Part shown: positions 35,405-44,252 of the stretch, piece after piece
How the letters are laid out: the number at the start of each line of letters is the position of its first letter
Numbering within the stretch: position 1 is the first letter of the stretch
DNA from: Seleniivibrio sp.
Lineage (GTDB): Bacteria > Chrysiogenota > Deferribacteres > Deferribacterales > Geovibrionaceae
Direction of reading: 5' to 3'
NCBI RefSeq assembly: GCF_021209385.1
Contig: NZ_JAJOIL010000005.1
Span: forward strand, 1-64,000
Length of the DNA stretch: 64,000 nt
Made by a program: the position numbers and the translations under genes
The notes under the pieces: generated by a model
What the model saw: the letters and a program-made list of their open reading frames with translations, nothing else
The model's database searches: none
What the model was told of the DNA's origin: nothing

Positions 35405-36652
35405 TCAGTTCAGTATATATACAGTTTTGGGGCCTTCAAATATCCTGGACGCCCTTTTGATGTCCTCTTTCGTGATGTGGCGAAGTACGTCGATGTAATT
35501 CTCGAAATAGCTGCTCGAAAGCCCTACGTTCTCGAAGAAACAAGCGTACCATGCCTGTTTGGAGTTGGTCTGCGACTCGGTGAGTATCTTGCCCAGCATA
35601 TAGTTTTTAACAGCCTCAAGCTCTTCGTCTGTGAGGGTCTCTATGAAAGTCCTGTTTATCCTGTCGATTGATTCCACCGCATCCGGAATATTTTCGGAGT
35701 TCAGCCCGATGTAAGACATAAACCTTGACCGGCAGAGTTTCGATCCGTAAGCCGAACCTACGGAATAGGCATAGCCTTTGTCTTTGCGCAGTTCGTTAAA
35801 ATATCTGCTGCTCATTCCGCCGCCTAGTATGTCCGCAATGACCTTAATGGAAGGATAATCCTTATCACCTGCATCGGGAGCTGTGTAGCCTATATAAAGT
35901 TTCGCCTGTTTGGCGTTCTTGTCTTTCTCTTCAATTCGGGAATCTTTAGTTATCTCGCTTCCTTCGCATGATGGAACGTATTCTTTTCCGGCAGGAAGCG
36001 CCGCAAAGATGGCGCGGATGCGTCCCATCTGGTCGTCTGTGAAGTTACCCGCCACAGCAAGCGTGATGTTCTTTCCTGCGAACATCTCCTTCGCATATGC
36101 CTTCATGTCTGCTTCAGTGAGGGATTCCACACTTTTAAGAGTGCCTTCGGAGGGCAGACCGTAAGGGTGTGAGCCGTATGTAGCTTTATTAAAGTTATTA
36201 AATGATCTTGATGAGGGGTTGTCTTCTGCGGAAATTATAGCCTCTTTCAGCAGATTCTTTTCACGCTTGAACACCTCGCTGTCGACAACGGGGTTGTTCA
36301 GCATTGTAGAGTAAAACCCGATAAGCTTGTCAAATTTGTCTGAAGGGATGGAGAATGAAACCTCCATGAAATCCGAACTAGCGGATGCGGATATACTCCC
36401 GCCGTAAAACTCAACCTGTTTAAGCAGTTCGCTGCTCTTAACCCATGCCGATGTGAAAAGATCGCCCAGACCGTTATTCTTTTCAGTCTCTCTTATGGTG
36501 CCGCCCTTAACAAAAAATACAATAGACATAGTGTTAGTATACGGGCGTTTGATCTCGATAACTCTGACACCGTTTTCCATAACAGGCTTTCCTCCGGCAT
36601 AAACATAAAGCGAGCTGAACAGGCTCAGCAGACAAATTAAAAATATTCTCAT
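35405..36652 (-). CDS. M16-fold peptidase homologue lacking the zinc motif
   Basis: 415 residues with signal peptide RIFLICLLSLFSSLYVYA. It has two M16 domains. In domain 1 the region that should read GxxHFLEHMxF reads NNGLGDLFTSAWVKS, so the HxxEH zinc and catalytic residues are absent. In domain 2 the substrate-contact FNELRKDKGYAYSVGS (Arg/Tyr pair) is kept. M16B enzymes often work as an active plus inactive pair, and this looks like the inactive partner, but no active M16 gene is next to it. Its ATG overlaps the purN stop by 4 bases, so it is co-transcribed with purM-purN. Confidence 0.9.
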   Translation of the reverse strand: MRIFLICLLSLFSSLYVYAGGKPVMENGVRVIEIKRPYTNTMSIVFFVKGGTIRETEKNNGLGDLFTSAWVKSSELLKQVEFYGGSISASASSDFMEVSFSIPSDKFDKLIGFYSTMLNNPVVDSEVFKREKNLLKEAIISAEDNPSSRSFNNFNKATYGSHPYGLPSEGTLKSVESLTEADMKAYAKEMFAGKNITLAVAGNFTDDQMGRIRAIFAALPAGKEYVPSCEGSEITKDSRIEEKDKNAKQAKLYIGYTAPDAGDKDYPSIKVIADILGGGMSSRYFNELRKDKGYAYSVGSAYGSKLCRSRFMSYIGLNSENIPDAVESIDRINRTFIETLTDEELEAVKNYMLGKILTESQTNSKQAWYACFFENVGLSSSYFENYIDVLRHITKEDIKRASRIFEGPKTVYILN

Positions 36653-37251
36653 ATCACAAAGACCTTGCGTCCTTCAACCTTAAGTTTGTCAGCACAGAAC
36701 AGTGCCACAGCCTCAGGGTATATTCTGTGTTCTTCTTTCAGTATACGCTCGGAGAGTGTGTGGTCATCATCATCCTGATTAACGGGTACCACCGCCTGAA
36801 GGATTATGCTTCCGTGATCCATCTCCTCATCAACGAAATGCACGGTGCATCCTGCGAATTTCACACCGTACTCGAAAGCCTGTTTCTGAGCATCCAGCCC
36901 CTTGAACGAAGGGAGAAGAGAAGGATGTATGTTGAGTATCCTGTTGCGGAACTCGCTGACGAAATAAGGTGATATGATGCGCATGAAGCCAGCCAGACAG
37001 ATAAGCTCTACACCGTTCTCTCTGAGGATACGCACCAGTTCCCTGTCATAAGCTTCGCGTCCGTCGAACTCTTTCGGGTTAACGAACACTGCGTTCAGCC
37101 CCTGTTCCCGTGCAAACTCAAGCCCCTTTGCGTCGGCTTTGTTGCTTATAACAACGGCTATCTCACCGTTTATAGCGCCTTCGTCTATTTTCTTTTTGAT
37201 TGATATAAAGTTACTGCCGCGACCGGACAGAAGAACTGCTATCTTTTTCAA
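36649..37251 (-). CDS. purN: Phosphoribosylglycinamide formyltransferase
   Basis: 200 residues. The GART fold has VLLSGRGSNF at the start, the active-site asparagine and histidine in ILNIHPSLLPSFKG (about 107-120), and the catalytic aspartate in HFVDEEMDHGSIIL. It adds a formyl group from 10-formyl-THF in purine synthesis. It overlaps purM by 4 bases and the M16-like gene by 4 bases. Confidence 0.97.
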   Translation of the reverse strand: MKKIAVLLSGRGSNFISIKKKIDEGAINGEIAVVISNKADAKGLEFAREQGLNAVFVNPKEFDGREAYDRELVRILRENGVELICLAGFMRIISPYFVSEFRNRILNIHPSLLPSFKGLDAQKQAFEYGVKFAGCTVHFVDEEMDHGSIILQAVVPVNQDDDDHTLSERILKEEHRIYPEAVALFCADKLKVEGRKVFVI

Positions 37252-38273
37252 TTCACACCCTCAATCTCCACTTCTCCGGTGGATGTTACACTGCCTATGA
37301 CAGCCGCATCGTCCAGAAGTTTGATAATTTTATCCGCTTCGGACTTTTCAACTGCAATGATAAAACCGACGCCCATGTTGAAAACCCTGTAGAGTTCTTT
37401 GGGCGCAACACCTGACTTTTCGAGAATAAATTTATATATTTCAGGCAGTTTGAAGGTTTTCGGGTCTATTTTGCATCCTGTGCCTTCGGGAAGCACTCTG
37501 GGTATGTTGTCGTAAAATCCGCCGCCGGTGATATGCACCATTCCTTTGATGTCGATACCTTCGGCAAGCAGTTTCATGATATGGGGAACATATATTTTTG
37601 TGGGAATGAGAAGTGCGTTCTTAAGCTTCGTGTCGCCGTATACAACGTCGTCGGGTTTCATGCCGAGGCTGTCAAAGAACAGCTTGCGCGCCAGTGAAAA
37701 TCCGTTGCTGTGCAGACCGCTGGAAGATATACCCACCAGAACGTCGCCCGCCTTTATGCGTTCGCCTGTGATAGCCTTTGGCTTGTCCAATATACCGACC
37801 GCGAATCCGGCGAGGTCGAAATCATCGCCCGCATACATTCCGGGCATCTCCGCAGTTTCGCCCCCGACGAGAGGACAGTCGGATATGCGGCACCCTTCGG
37901 CAATACCTTTAACAACTTCCGCCATCTTCTCGGCGGAAAGTTTGCCTGTCGCCATATAATCCAGAAAGAACAGCGGTTTGGCACCAGTTACAATTATATC
38001 GTTTACACACATGGCAACAAGGTCAATCCCGACAGTGTCCAGAATATTAGTATCTATAGCCACTTTCAGTTTTGTTCCCACTCCGTCGGTTCCCGACACA
38101 AGAACGGGATGTTCCATGCCCTTCATACAGGACACATCAAAAAATCCGGCGAATCCGCCTATGCTTCCCAGCACGTTTTTATTGTATGTGGACTCGACCG
38201 TCTTTTTTATTACCGATACGAAACGGTTGCCCTCGTCAATATCAACGCCGCTTGATTTGTAATCCAGAGACAC
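37248..38273 (-). CDS. purM: Phosphoribosylformylglycinamidine cyclo-ligase
   Basis: 341 residues. AIR synthetase features: Gly-rich GSIGGFAGFFD, SGTDGVGTKLKVAID, MCVNDIIVTGAKPLFFLDY, VGGETAEMPGMY and HITGGGFYDNIPRVLP. It closes the imidazole ring before PurE/PurK. It begins 9 bases after the receiver gene and overlaps purN by 4 bases. Confidence 0.97.
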   Translation of the reverse strand: MSLDYKSSGVDIDEGNRFVSVIKKTVESTYNKNVLGSIGGFAGFFDVSCMKGMEHPVLVSGTDGVGTKLKVAIDTNILDTVGIDLVAMCVNDIIVTGAKPLFFLDYMATGKLSAEKMAEVVKGIAEGCRISDCPLVGGETAEMPGMYAGDDFDLAGFAVGILDKPKAITGERIKAGDVLVGISSSGLHSNGFSLARKLFFDSLGMKPDDVVYGDTKLKNALLIPTKIYVPHIMKLLAEGIDIKGMVHITGGGFYDNIPRVLPEGTGCKIDPKTFKLPEIYKFILEKSGVAPKELYRVFNMGVGFIIAVEKSEADKIIKLLDDAAVIGSVTSTGEVEIEGVN

Positions 38274-38282
38274 ACTCTCCCC

Positions 38283-39800
38283 CTATTTTCCTTTTACAAG
38301 TCTTTCTATCTCTTTTCTGATGGCGCGCTCCACAAGAACTGGAAGCTCCTCCTCCAGAATACGGGTTATCTTATCTGTCAGAACCTCTTTTATGGCAAAT
38401 TTCAGAGTATCCTCATCAATCGCCTCGTATACTGCTTCAACAAGTTTTTCCTCGCTGATGCGTATCATGGGTTCTGGGTCTATTATCCCTTTATCTTCAA
38501 TGTATTCGGGTTCTTCCTCAATATGAGGTTCAGGCTCGGCAGAAGGTTCTTCATATGCTGGCATATCAGTATGCACATCATCCGATTCTATCGGGTCATG
38601 CACCTGCTCTTCCATAACATCGCTGAGCGAAAGTTCCGCCTGGATATCGGTAAGAACGGTTTCAACCGTCTCGTCAAGAGCTTCTTCCGCATCGTTCAGT
38701 GTTGCGTCGGCATGTGTCACATCTTCTGAAATATGTTCTTCGTTTATACCGTCGAGGATATTGTCAAGCTCGTCCCCTTCCGGTTCATCAAGCTCGCTGA
38801 ACAGATTCTCCTGTTCAGCCTCTGTCAGCTCTGTCTCCGGTTCAAGTACTACCTCAACAGTCTCTTCCGGCTCTTCCTGTTTCTCTTCTTTTTCCTCAAG
38901 CTGATCCTCATCAACCTCAATCAGTCCTTCAAACGTTTCCTGAGGTTCGGTTCCGGTCTGCTCAGGTTCATCCTCTATAACCTCTTCCGGCTCAGGAACT
39001 GTCATTGCAAGCTCCGCAGCAAGTCTCTCTTCCTCTTTCTTTCGTTCCTCTTCCGCAAGGAGCTGGTCTTCGTCAACCTCTATCAGCCCTTCAAACGCAC
39101 TGGAAGAAGGAGCCGCCGAACGACCTATATCAGCAAGGGCATCCTCTGCCACCGACGGCATTTCCACTTTGGTCACAGGATGCACCTGCACAGGTTCTTC
39201 AAAAACCGCTTCTTTCTGTATCTCAGGCTCTTCCTGTATTTCCGGTTCAGCCTGTACCGCTTGCTCTTCAAAAAGCTCTTCGGGAATTGTCACATCTTCA
39301 ACAGTTGCGGGGAGTTCCTCCTCTTCGGGTTCCTCCTCCGTGAGCATCATCTCCATCTCTTCTGGGACGTCGGTCATAGCCGCCGCAAGTTCTTCATCCG
39401 TGGGAGTTTCAGATATATCGAGTGTTTCATGATAGGGTGCGCTGTTGAATCCGCTTGCTATCTTTTCTTCAAGAGTTTTCGCGTCGAATGGTTTGTATAT
39501 GAAATCGTCTGCGCCGACTATATGGCAAAGATTGCTGTCAAACTGGTCAAAGGCGCCTGTGAGCAGGATTATCACAACATTTCCCGCCGCATTCCGCAGT
39601 GCCGCTATCATGTCTTTTGAAGCTATGTCGCCGAGTTTGTTGTCCAGAAGAATCAGGTCGGGTTTGTCTGTTTTTATATGACTCAGAGCTTCTTCTTTGC
39701 TGAACACCTTGACAACATCGTATTTTTCCTTGTCCAGACAAAGGTCTATGACCCTGTGGATGGTAACGCTGTCGTCGATAAGCATTATTCTCTTCTTCAT
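38283..39800 (-). CDS. CheY-like receiver protein with long acidic linker and PopZ-like C-terminal helices
   Basis: 505 residues from the ATG at 39800 (AGGGG 9-13 bases upstream); a start at 39833 is rejected. Residues 1-115 are a complete receiver domain: DD at 9-10, phospho-acceptor D53, T81 and K103. Residues 130-445 are a low-complexity Glu/Pro/Asp-rich linker containing the 12-residue motif FEGLIEVDEDQL twice, at 236-247 and 290-301. The last 55 residues are helical and amphipathic (ITRILEEELPVLVERAIRKE), resembling the C-terminal oligomerising helices of DUF2497/PopZ. There is no DNA-binding output domain. It leads purM-purN, 9 bases before purM. Role unknown; a scaffold or polar organiser is an inference. 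Confidence 0.85.
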   Translation of the reverse strand: MKKRIMLIDDSVTIHRVIDLCLDKEKYDVVKVFSKEEALSHIKTDKPDLILLDNKLGDIASKDMIAALRNAAGNVVIILLTGAFDQFDSNLCHIVGADDFIYKPFDAKTLEEKIASGFNSAPYHETLDISETPTDEELAAAMTDVPEEMEMMLTEEEPEEEELPATVEDVTIPEELFEEQAVQAEPEIQEEPEIQKEAVFEEPVQVHPVTKVEMPSVAEDALADIGRSAAPSSSAFEGLIEVDEDQLLAEEERKKEEERLAAELAMTVPEPEEVIEDEPEQTGTEPQETFEGLIEVDEDQLEEKEEKQEEPEETVEVVLEPETELTEAEQENLFSELDEPEGDELDNILDGINEEHISEDVTHADATLNDAEEALDETVETVLTDIQAELSLSDVMEEQVHDPIESDDVHTDMPAYEEPSAEPEPHIEEEPEYIEDKGIIDPEPMIRISEEKLVEAVYEAIDEDTLKFAIKEVLTDKITRILEEELPVLVERAIRKEIERLVKGK

Positions 39801-39856
39801 ATAACACCCCTGACCGATTGATTCACAATTCACCGCTTCAGAAAACCTGACAAATC

Positions 39857-39885
39857 ATGATAACATCATAATGCTGATTAATCAA
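39857..39885 (-). promoter_or_regulatory. Promoter for the receiver-purM-purN operon
   Basis: On the minus strand TTGATT (39885-39880), 17-base spacer, TATCAT (39862-39857). Leader of about 50 bases to the ATG at 39800. Confidence 0.65.
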
Positions 39886-39896
39886 CGGATTAAGGC

Positions 39897-40391
39897 TTAT
39901 CTGCACTCCATTTCGGGCTTGCCGAAACGCTCGATGATACGTTTGTTCACACAGGCGGGAACAAACTGGGCAACATCGCCTGCGTGGAGGGCAACCTCGC
40001 GTATGGTGCTTGAGCTTAAGAAGATATGCTCCTGTGTGGGCATAAGAAAAACGCTTTCACAGTCCGGATCCATGTTTCTGTTCATGAGTGCGAGCTGAAA
40101 CTCAAACTCAAAGTCGCTCACAGCCCGCAGACCGCGCACAACAACGTTCGCTTTATGCTTTTTGAGAAAATTCACCAGCAGGCAGGTGAAAGGCACTACA
40201 GTTACCTGCGGCATATACGCCATGGTTTCTTTAGCCATCTCCACTCTCTCTTCCAGAGTGAACGCAGTCCCCTTTTTTTTATTCTCGGACACAGCAAGAA
40301 TGACATTGCCGAACAGCTTTACCGCCCGCTCAGCAATATCCACATGACCGTTTGTCATCGGGTCGAATGTTCCGGGATAGACTGCAATCAT
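39897..40391 (-). CDS. coaD: Pantetheine-phosphate adenylyltransferase
   Basis: 164 residues. YPGTFDPMTNGHVDIAERA carries the nucleotidyltransferase HxGH-type motif (TNGH), and SSSTIREVALHAGDV is the ISSTxxR motif. It makes dephospho-CoA from phosphopantetheine and ATP. The ATG overlaps the rsmD stop by 4 bases, the common rsmD-coaD pair, and it ends the fab operon. Confidence 0.97.
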   Translation of the reverse strand: MIAVYPGTFDPMTNGHVDIAERAVKLFGNVILAVSENKKKGTAFTLEERVEMAKETMAYMPQVTVVPFTCLLVNFLKKHKANVVVRGLRAVSDFEFEFQLALMNRNMDPDCESVFLMPTQEHIFLSSSTIREVALHAGDVAQFVPACVNKRIIERFGKPEMECR

Positions 40392-40927
40392 TTGCCACCG
40401 CCGCCTGCCGCGAGATAATATATTTTCGTATCGCCGTATTTTTTCTCATTCTCTATAAAAAAGTCTGTATTTGCAACATCAAATGGTGAACGGAAGCTCT
40501 CTTCAAATACGATTGTTCCGCCCTCTGCCAGAAGTTCTCCGTCTGCTATCATACCCAGAAGCTCCGCAGGAGCGTATTTACCGTATGGCGGATCGATGAA
40601 GATAACGTCAAACTTTCCTGTAAGCGTCGGAAGAATTTTTATAACGTCGCCTTTTATGATATCTGTGCTGTCTTCCATGTCTTTGATATTCTTTTTGACG
40701 AATGTAACGTCAGTATCCACAAAAACTGCCTTGTCTGCGCCGCGGCTTATCGCCTCTATACCGTATGACCCTGTTCCGCAGAAGAGGTCGAGAACATGCG
40801 CACCCTCCACAGTATCAAAAAGAACGGAAAATACAGCGTTGCGTACCTTATCCGTTGTGGGGCGAACCGACAAGTCTTTCGGCGTGAAAAGCTGCCTGCC
40901 TTTGAATGTACCGCTTATAACTCTCAA
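40388..40927 (-). CDS. rsmD: 16S rRNA (guanine966-N2)-methyltransferase RsmD
   Basis: 179 residues. MRVISGTFKGRQL is the typical N-terminus, followed by RPTTDKVRNAVFSVL, the SAM-binding DLFCGTGSYGIEAISRGA and the catalytic IDPPYGKY. Its first 80 bases overlap the 3' end of the upstream radical SAM gene in another frame; the start cannot be moved without losing conserved sequence. Confidence 0.96.
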   Translation of the reverse strand: MRVISGTFKGRQLFTPKDLSVRPTTDKVRNAVFSVLFDTVEGAHVLDLFCGTGSYGIEAISRGADKAVFVDTDVTFVKKNIKDMEDSTDIIKGDVIKILPTLTGKFDVIFIDPPYGKYAPAELLGMIADGELLAEGGTIVFEESFRSPFDVANTDFFIENEKKYGDTKIYYLAAGGGGK

Positions 40928-41873
40928 CTTCAGTTATCCTCTTGCATATTGTTCTGATGTCGGGCTTTGCGCCCTCTTTTATCTCAAGTCTGCCCTCACA
41001 GGCTTCTCTGTTATATCCGTTATAACCGTATGCAGTGTTTATATATTTCCTGTCCAGAGCCAGATTATGCCCCAAACCTAAATATATGGCAACGGCTATT
41101 GTTTTAACCATGTCTCCGGTCGCCGGATGATACTCACCCGCGGCGATCTGCTCCTGCATACTCTCAGCGTCCTGTAAACCGATGCGGATAACCTCTATAT
41201 CTTCCGCCTCAAACAGTATAAGACCATACGCACAGCGTGCCAGTGTCTCTGCCAAAGGAAGACAGACGTGTTCGCCGGACAGCCAGAGAGAATAGAGTTC
41301 CGTATCTTTCAGTACAACACATGGGTATATGCGCACATATTCAGGCTTTACACTCAGCACAGAAGTCACTGTGGCGTCGAAGCTACAAAAATTCTCGCCG
41401 TACATGCCTGTCATTATCTGTGCGGAAAGTTTTTTAATGTGTTTTTTTACCGTGTGCAGCGCTTGAATGGTCTCTTCTGAATTACATGGACGTTTATTAA
41501 GCTTAAGAACGTCATCGTCAAGACTCTGCACACCTATCTCAACTGTCTCTACACCTTTTGCCGCAGCCTCTGCCATATTTGCGTCGGTTACACAATCCGG
41601 GCTGGTGGAGAAACGCAACTTTTTGAAACCATAGCCGCGAGCAATAGAATAAAGCCTCTGCTGAAGCGCGTCAGGCAGACAGGTAAAGCTTCCCCCGTAG
41701 TAGGCGAGCTCATCCCAGTTATCTGATATATCAAGATATTTTCTTATCTGCTGTTCGACTGATGAAAGAATTTCAGAAGGATTCTGACCTGTAATTGAGT
41801 TTTGACTGCAATAGACGCATCTTTGTCTGCATCCGGCGAAAGGAATGAATACGGGAAGTATCCTATTTTTCAT
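40848..41873 (-). CDS. Radical SAM protein (Elp3-like B12-independent family, downstream of rnc)
   Basis: 341 residues from ATG 41873; 40 upstream in-frame codons lie inside rnc and are rejected. FAGCRQRCVYCSQNSI near residue 12 gives a CxxxxxCxxC-like Elp3-type cluster motif (C at GCRQRCVYC), then YYGGSFTCLP, RFSTSPDC and VEIGVQSLDDDVLKLNKR. The C-terminal domain recalls that of Elp3/YtqA-like proteins without the acetyltransferase domain. Genes of this type often follow rnc. Substrate unknown, tRNA modification possible. The stop lies 80 bases inside rsmD, an unusually long overlap. Confidence 0.87.
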   Translation of the reverse strand: MKNRILPVFIPFAGCRQRCVYCSQNSITGQNPSEILSSVEQQIRKYLDISDNWDELAYYGGSFTCLPDALQQRLYSIARGYGFKKLRFSTSPDCVTDANMAEAAAKGVETVEIGVQSLDDDVLKLNKRPCNSEETIQALHTVKKHIKKLSAQIMTGMYGENFCSFDATVTSVLSVKPEYVRIYPCVVLKDTELYSLWLSGEHVCLPLAETLARCAYGLILFEAEDIEVIRIGLQDAESMQEQIAAGEYHPATGDMVKTIAVAIYLGLGHNLALDRKYINTAYGYNGYNREACEGRLEIKEGAKPDIRTICKRITEVESYKRYIQRQAAFHAERLVGSPHNG

Positions 41874-42567
41874 TACCCAGTTTCTTGAGCGCTTTTGCCG
41901 CGGCAGCTTTCTCTGCGTTCTTTTTTGTCTTTCCCTTGCCCTCTTCAGTAACAAGTCCTTCGACATGCACCCGAACCAGAAAAATCTTGTCATGCTCGGG
42001 ACCGGATTCGTCCAGAACCGTATATTCAGGCAGGGTGCCGAACTGGCGCTGGGTTATCTTCTGCAGTTCGCTTTTGGAATCTATAAAGGTGCTGTTTGAA
42101 ATATCCTCGTCAATTCTTGTACCGAAATGGTCGATGATGATCTTGCGCGCTTCGTCATAACCGCCGTCAAGATAGATGGCAGCCACCACGGATTCAAATA
42201 TATCGCAGAGGAGTGATTCTTTATATTTGCCGCCGGACGCTTTTTCACCTTTGCCAAGAAGGATGTGATCCCCAAGCTCCATCTCAGTTGCGACCTTGCT
42301 CAGAAATCCTTCACTGACGAAAAAGCCCCGAAGTTTTGAGAGAAGTCCCTCGTCATAGTCCTTATATCTGTCCAGCAGATATTCCGTGACTATGAGCTGA
42401 AGAACTGCGTCGCCCAAAAATTCGAGCCGTTCATAGTTTTTGTTGTTCTTCTTCTCATGGGCGTAAGATCTGTGGGTCAGAGCCTCCAACACCACAGACC
42501 TGTCGCCAAAGCTGTAACCTAGCTTATGTTCGAGAGTTTCGAGATCCGAACTCAGCTTTTTATTCAT
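41863..42567 (-). CDS. rnc: Ribonuclease III
   Basis: 234 residues. Catalytic domain signature [20 protein letters not shown] near residue 44 and the later [12 protein letters not shown] with acidic metal ligands; C-terminal double-stranded RNA-binding domain ([20 protein letters not shown] to [17 protein letters not shown]). It processes rRNA and cleaves duplex mRNAs. It overlaps fabF by 8 bases, a common fab-rnc linkage. Confidence 0.97.
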   Translation of the reverse strand: MNKKLSSDLETLEHKLGYSFGDRSVVLEALTHRSYAHEKKNNKNYERLEFLGDAVLQLIVTEYLLDRYKDYDEGLLSKLRGFFVSEGFLSKVATEMELGDHILLGKGEKASGGKYKESLLCDIFESVVAAIYLDGGYDEARKIIIDHFGTRIDEDISNSTFIDSKSELQKITQRQFGTLPEYTVLDESGPEHDKIFLVRVHVEGLVTEEGKGKTKKNAEKAAAAKALKKLGNEK

Positions 42568-43819
42568 ATCTCTTAAATATTAATGTACCGTTTGTTCCGC
42601 CGAATCCGAACGAGTTGCTGAGAGCGTATTTGAAATCACATTTCTCAGGCTTATTGGGAACGTAGTAAAGATCGCAGTCGGGATCGGGGGTGGTATAGTT
42701 TATTGTCGGGGGGAGTATGCCTTTTTCAAGCGCCATACAGCAGTAGATAGCTTCAACGGAACCTGCCGCACCGAGAAGGTGACCTGTCATTGATTTTGTT
42801 GAGCTGATCTTCACATTTTTAGCATGATCGCCGAAAACTTTTTTAACAGCAAGAGTTTCTATCTTATCGTTAAAAGGAGTTGAAGTGCCGTGTGCGTTTA
42901 TATAGCCGATGTCTTCGGGTTTAATACCTGCGTCCTCAAGTGCCGCCTGCATACATCTCATAGCGCCGTCACCTGTTTCATCGGGTGCTGTCATGTGATA
43001 TGCATCGGCAGACGCGCCGTACCCTGCATATTCGCCGTAAATTTTTGCGCCTCTCGCCATAGCGTGCTCGTATGACTCAAGAAGCATGATGCCGCAGCCT
43101 TCGCCCATAACAAAACCGTCACGGTCTGAATCGAAGGGACGTGAAGCCTTTTCGGGGTCGTCGTTTCTGCGTGAAAGTGCCTTCATATTGCCGAAACCGC
43201 CGATGGAAAGCGACGTGATGGCGCTCTCTGTGCCGCCTGCGAGCATAACGTCGGCATATCCGTGCTGAATAAGTCTTGCCGCCTCGCCCACAGAATGGGT
43301 TCCTGTTGTGCAAGCTGTAACGATGCTGTAGTTAGGTCCTTTGAATCCGAATTCAATAGATACCGCACCGCTCGCCATGTTTATGATGGAAGTGGGGATG
43401 AAAAAGGGTGAAATCTTCTTAACGCCCTTCGCATCAAAATCTCTTGTGGTGTCTTCAATAGCTTTGAAGCCGCCGATACCTGAACCGATGTGAGTACCGC
43501 ATCTGGTGAGATCGGCCTTTTCCAAATCGAAGTTCGCCATTTTCACAGCGATAGCTGAAGCAGCGATGGCAAAAATTACGAACTGTTCGTGCCTTTTGAC
43601 AGCTTTGGGGTCTTTAACATACTGGGCGGCATCAAAATCGTCAACAACACCTGCAAACTTAACAGGGAGTTCCTCAGTGTTAAGTCTTTCAGCAGGAATA
43701 TATTTGATTCCGCTCTTACCGTTCATAAGAGCATCCCAGTTTTTCTCATTTCCGCTGCCGAGGGGAGTTACAAGCCCGTAGCCTGTTACAACTACTCTTC
43801 TCTTCACAAAATCCTCCAT
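42560..43819 (-). CDS. fabF: 3-oxoacyl-[ACP] synthase II
   Basis: 419 residues. Thiolase-fold condensing enzyme: active cysteine in [14 protein letters not shown], first histidine in [14 protein letters not shown], second in [13 protein letters not shown]. It elongates acyl-ACP with malonyl-ACP. GGAGG lies just upstream of the start, 62 bases after acpP. Confidence 0.97.
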   Translation of the reverse strand: MEDFVKRRVVVTGYGLVTPLGSGNEKNWDALMNGKSGIKYIPAERLNTEELPVKFAGVVDDFDAAQYVKDPKAVKRHEQFVIFAIAASAIAVKMANFDLEKADLTRCGTHIGSGIGGFKAIEDTTRDFDAKGVKKISPFFIPTSIINMASGAVSIEFGFKGPNYSIVTACTTGTHSVGEAARLIQHGYADVMLAGGTESAITSLSIGGFGNMKALSRRNDDPEKASRPFDSDRDGFVMGEGCGIMLLESYEHAMARGAKIYGEYAGYGASADAYHMTAPDETGDGAMRCMQAALEDAGIKPEDIGYINAHGTSTPFNDKIETLAVKKVFGDHAKNVKISSTKSMTGHLLGAAGSVEAIYCCMALEKGILPPTINYTTPDPDCDLYYVPNKPEKCDFKYALSNSFGFGGTNGTLIFKRYE

Positions 43820-43881
43820 TTAGAAAAGGTCGGGGGGACAACCTTAACGGAAATCCCCCCTCATCTGAATTATGATAAAAT

Positions 43882-44118
43882 TTACGCTTTTGCTTTTTCG
43901 ATGTGAGAAATGGCATCGCCGACAGTTTTGATCTTTTCAGCTTCCTCATCGGGAATTTCAAGATCGAACTCTTCTTCAAAAGCCATGATAAGCTCAACAG
44001 TGTCAAGAGAGTCAGCGTCAAGGTCGTCTATGAAAGATGCGTCTTCTGTAACTGCGTCCGCATCAACATTAAGCTGCTCAACAATAATCTCTTTTACTTT
44101 AGCTGCGATATCTGACAT
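43882..44118 (-). CDS. acpP: Acyl carrier protein
   Basis: 78 residues, strongly acidic. The phosphopantetheine serine is in [15 protein letters not shown]. Expression is normally very high; a good AGGAGG site precedes it. It sits between fabG and fabF with a 134-base upstream gap that may contain its own promoter, though none is convincing. A hairpin AAGCTTC/GAAGCTT (44233-44250) lies just after the fabG stop. Confidence 0.98.
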   Translation of the reverse strand: MSDIAAKVKEIIVEQLNVDADAVTEDASFIDDLDADSLDTVELIMAFEEEFDLEIPDEEAEKIKTVGDAISHIEKAKA

Positions 44119-44252
44119 TTTCTGTCCTCCTATGATCTCTTTAAAGAATTATCTTCTTCTCATCACATTGCATGTGTTATTTACTAAATATTGCGGCAGA
44201 AATCCAGTCATTTTAATTTCCGCCTTATATATAAGCTTCTTACGAAGCTTTA

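Noticed and set aside
34850..35671. Plus-strand open frame of 273 codons spanning the dnaA promoter
   Set aside because: It is antisense to dnaA and the M16 gene across a functional intergenic promoter, with no start signals or family.
38733..39620. Long plus-strand open frame (295 codons) opposite the receiver protein
   Set aside because: It is Leu/Phe/Arg-rich low complexity, the expected complement of Glu/Asp codons in the acidic linker, with no ribosome-binding site or recognisable family.
44233..44250. Hairpin AAGCTTC/GAAGCTT as a terminator between fabG and acpP
   Set aside because: On the transcribed strand it is followed by a mixed AT sequence without a T run, so it may be only an mRNA-processing or stability hairpin.
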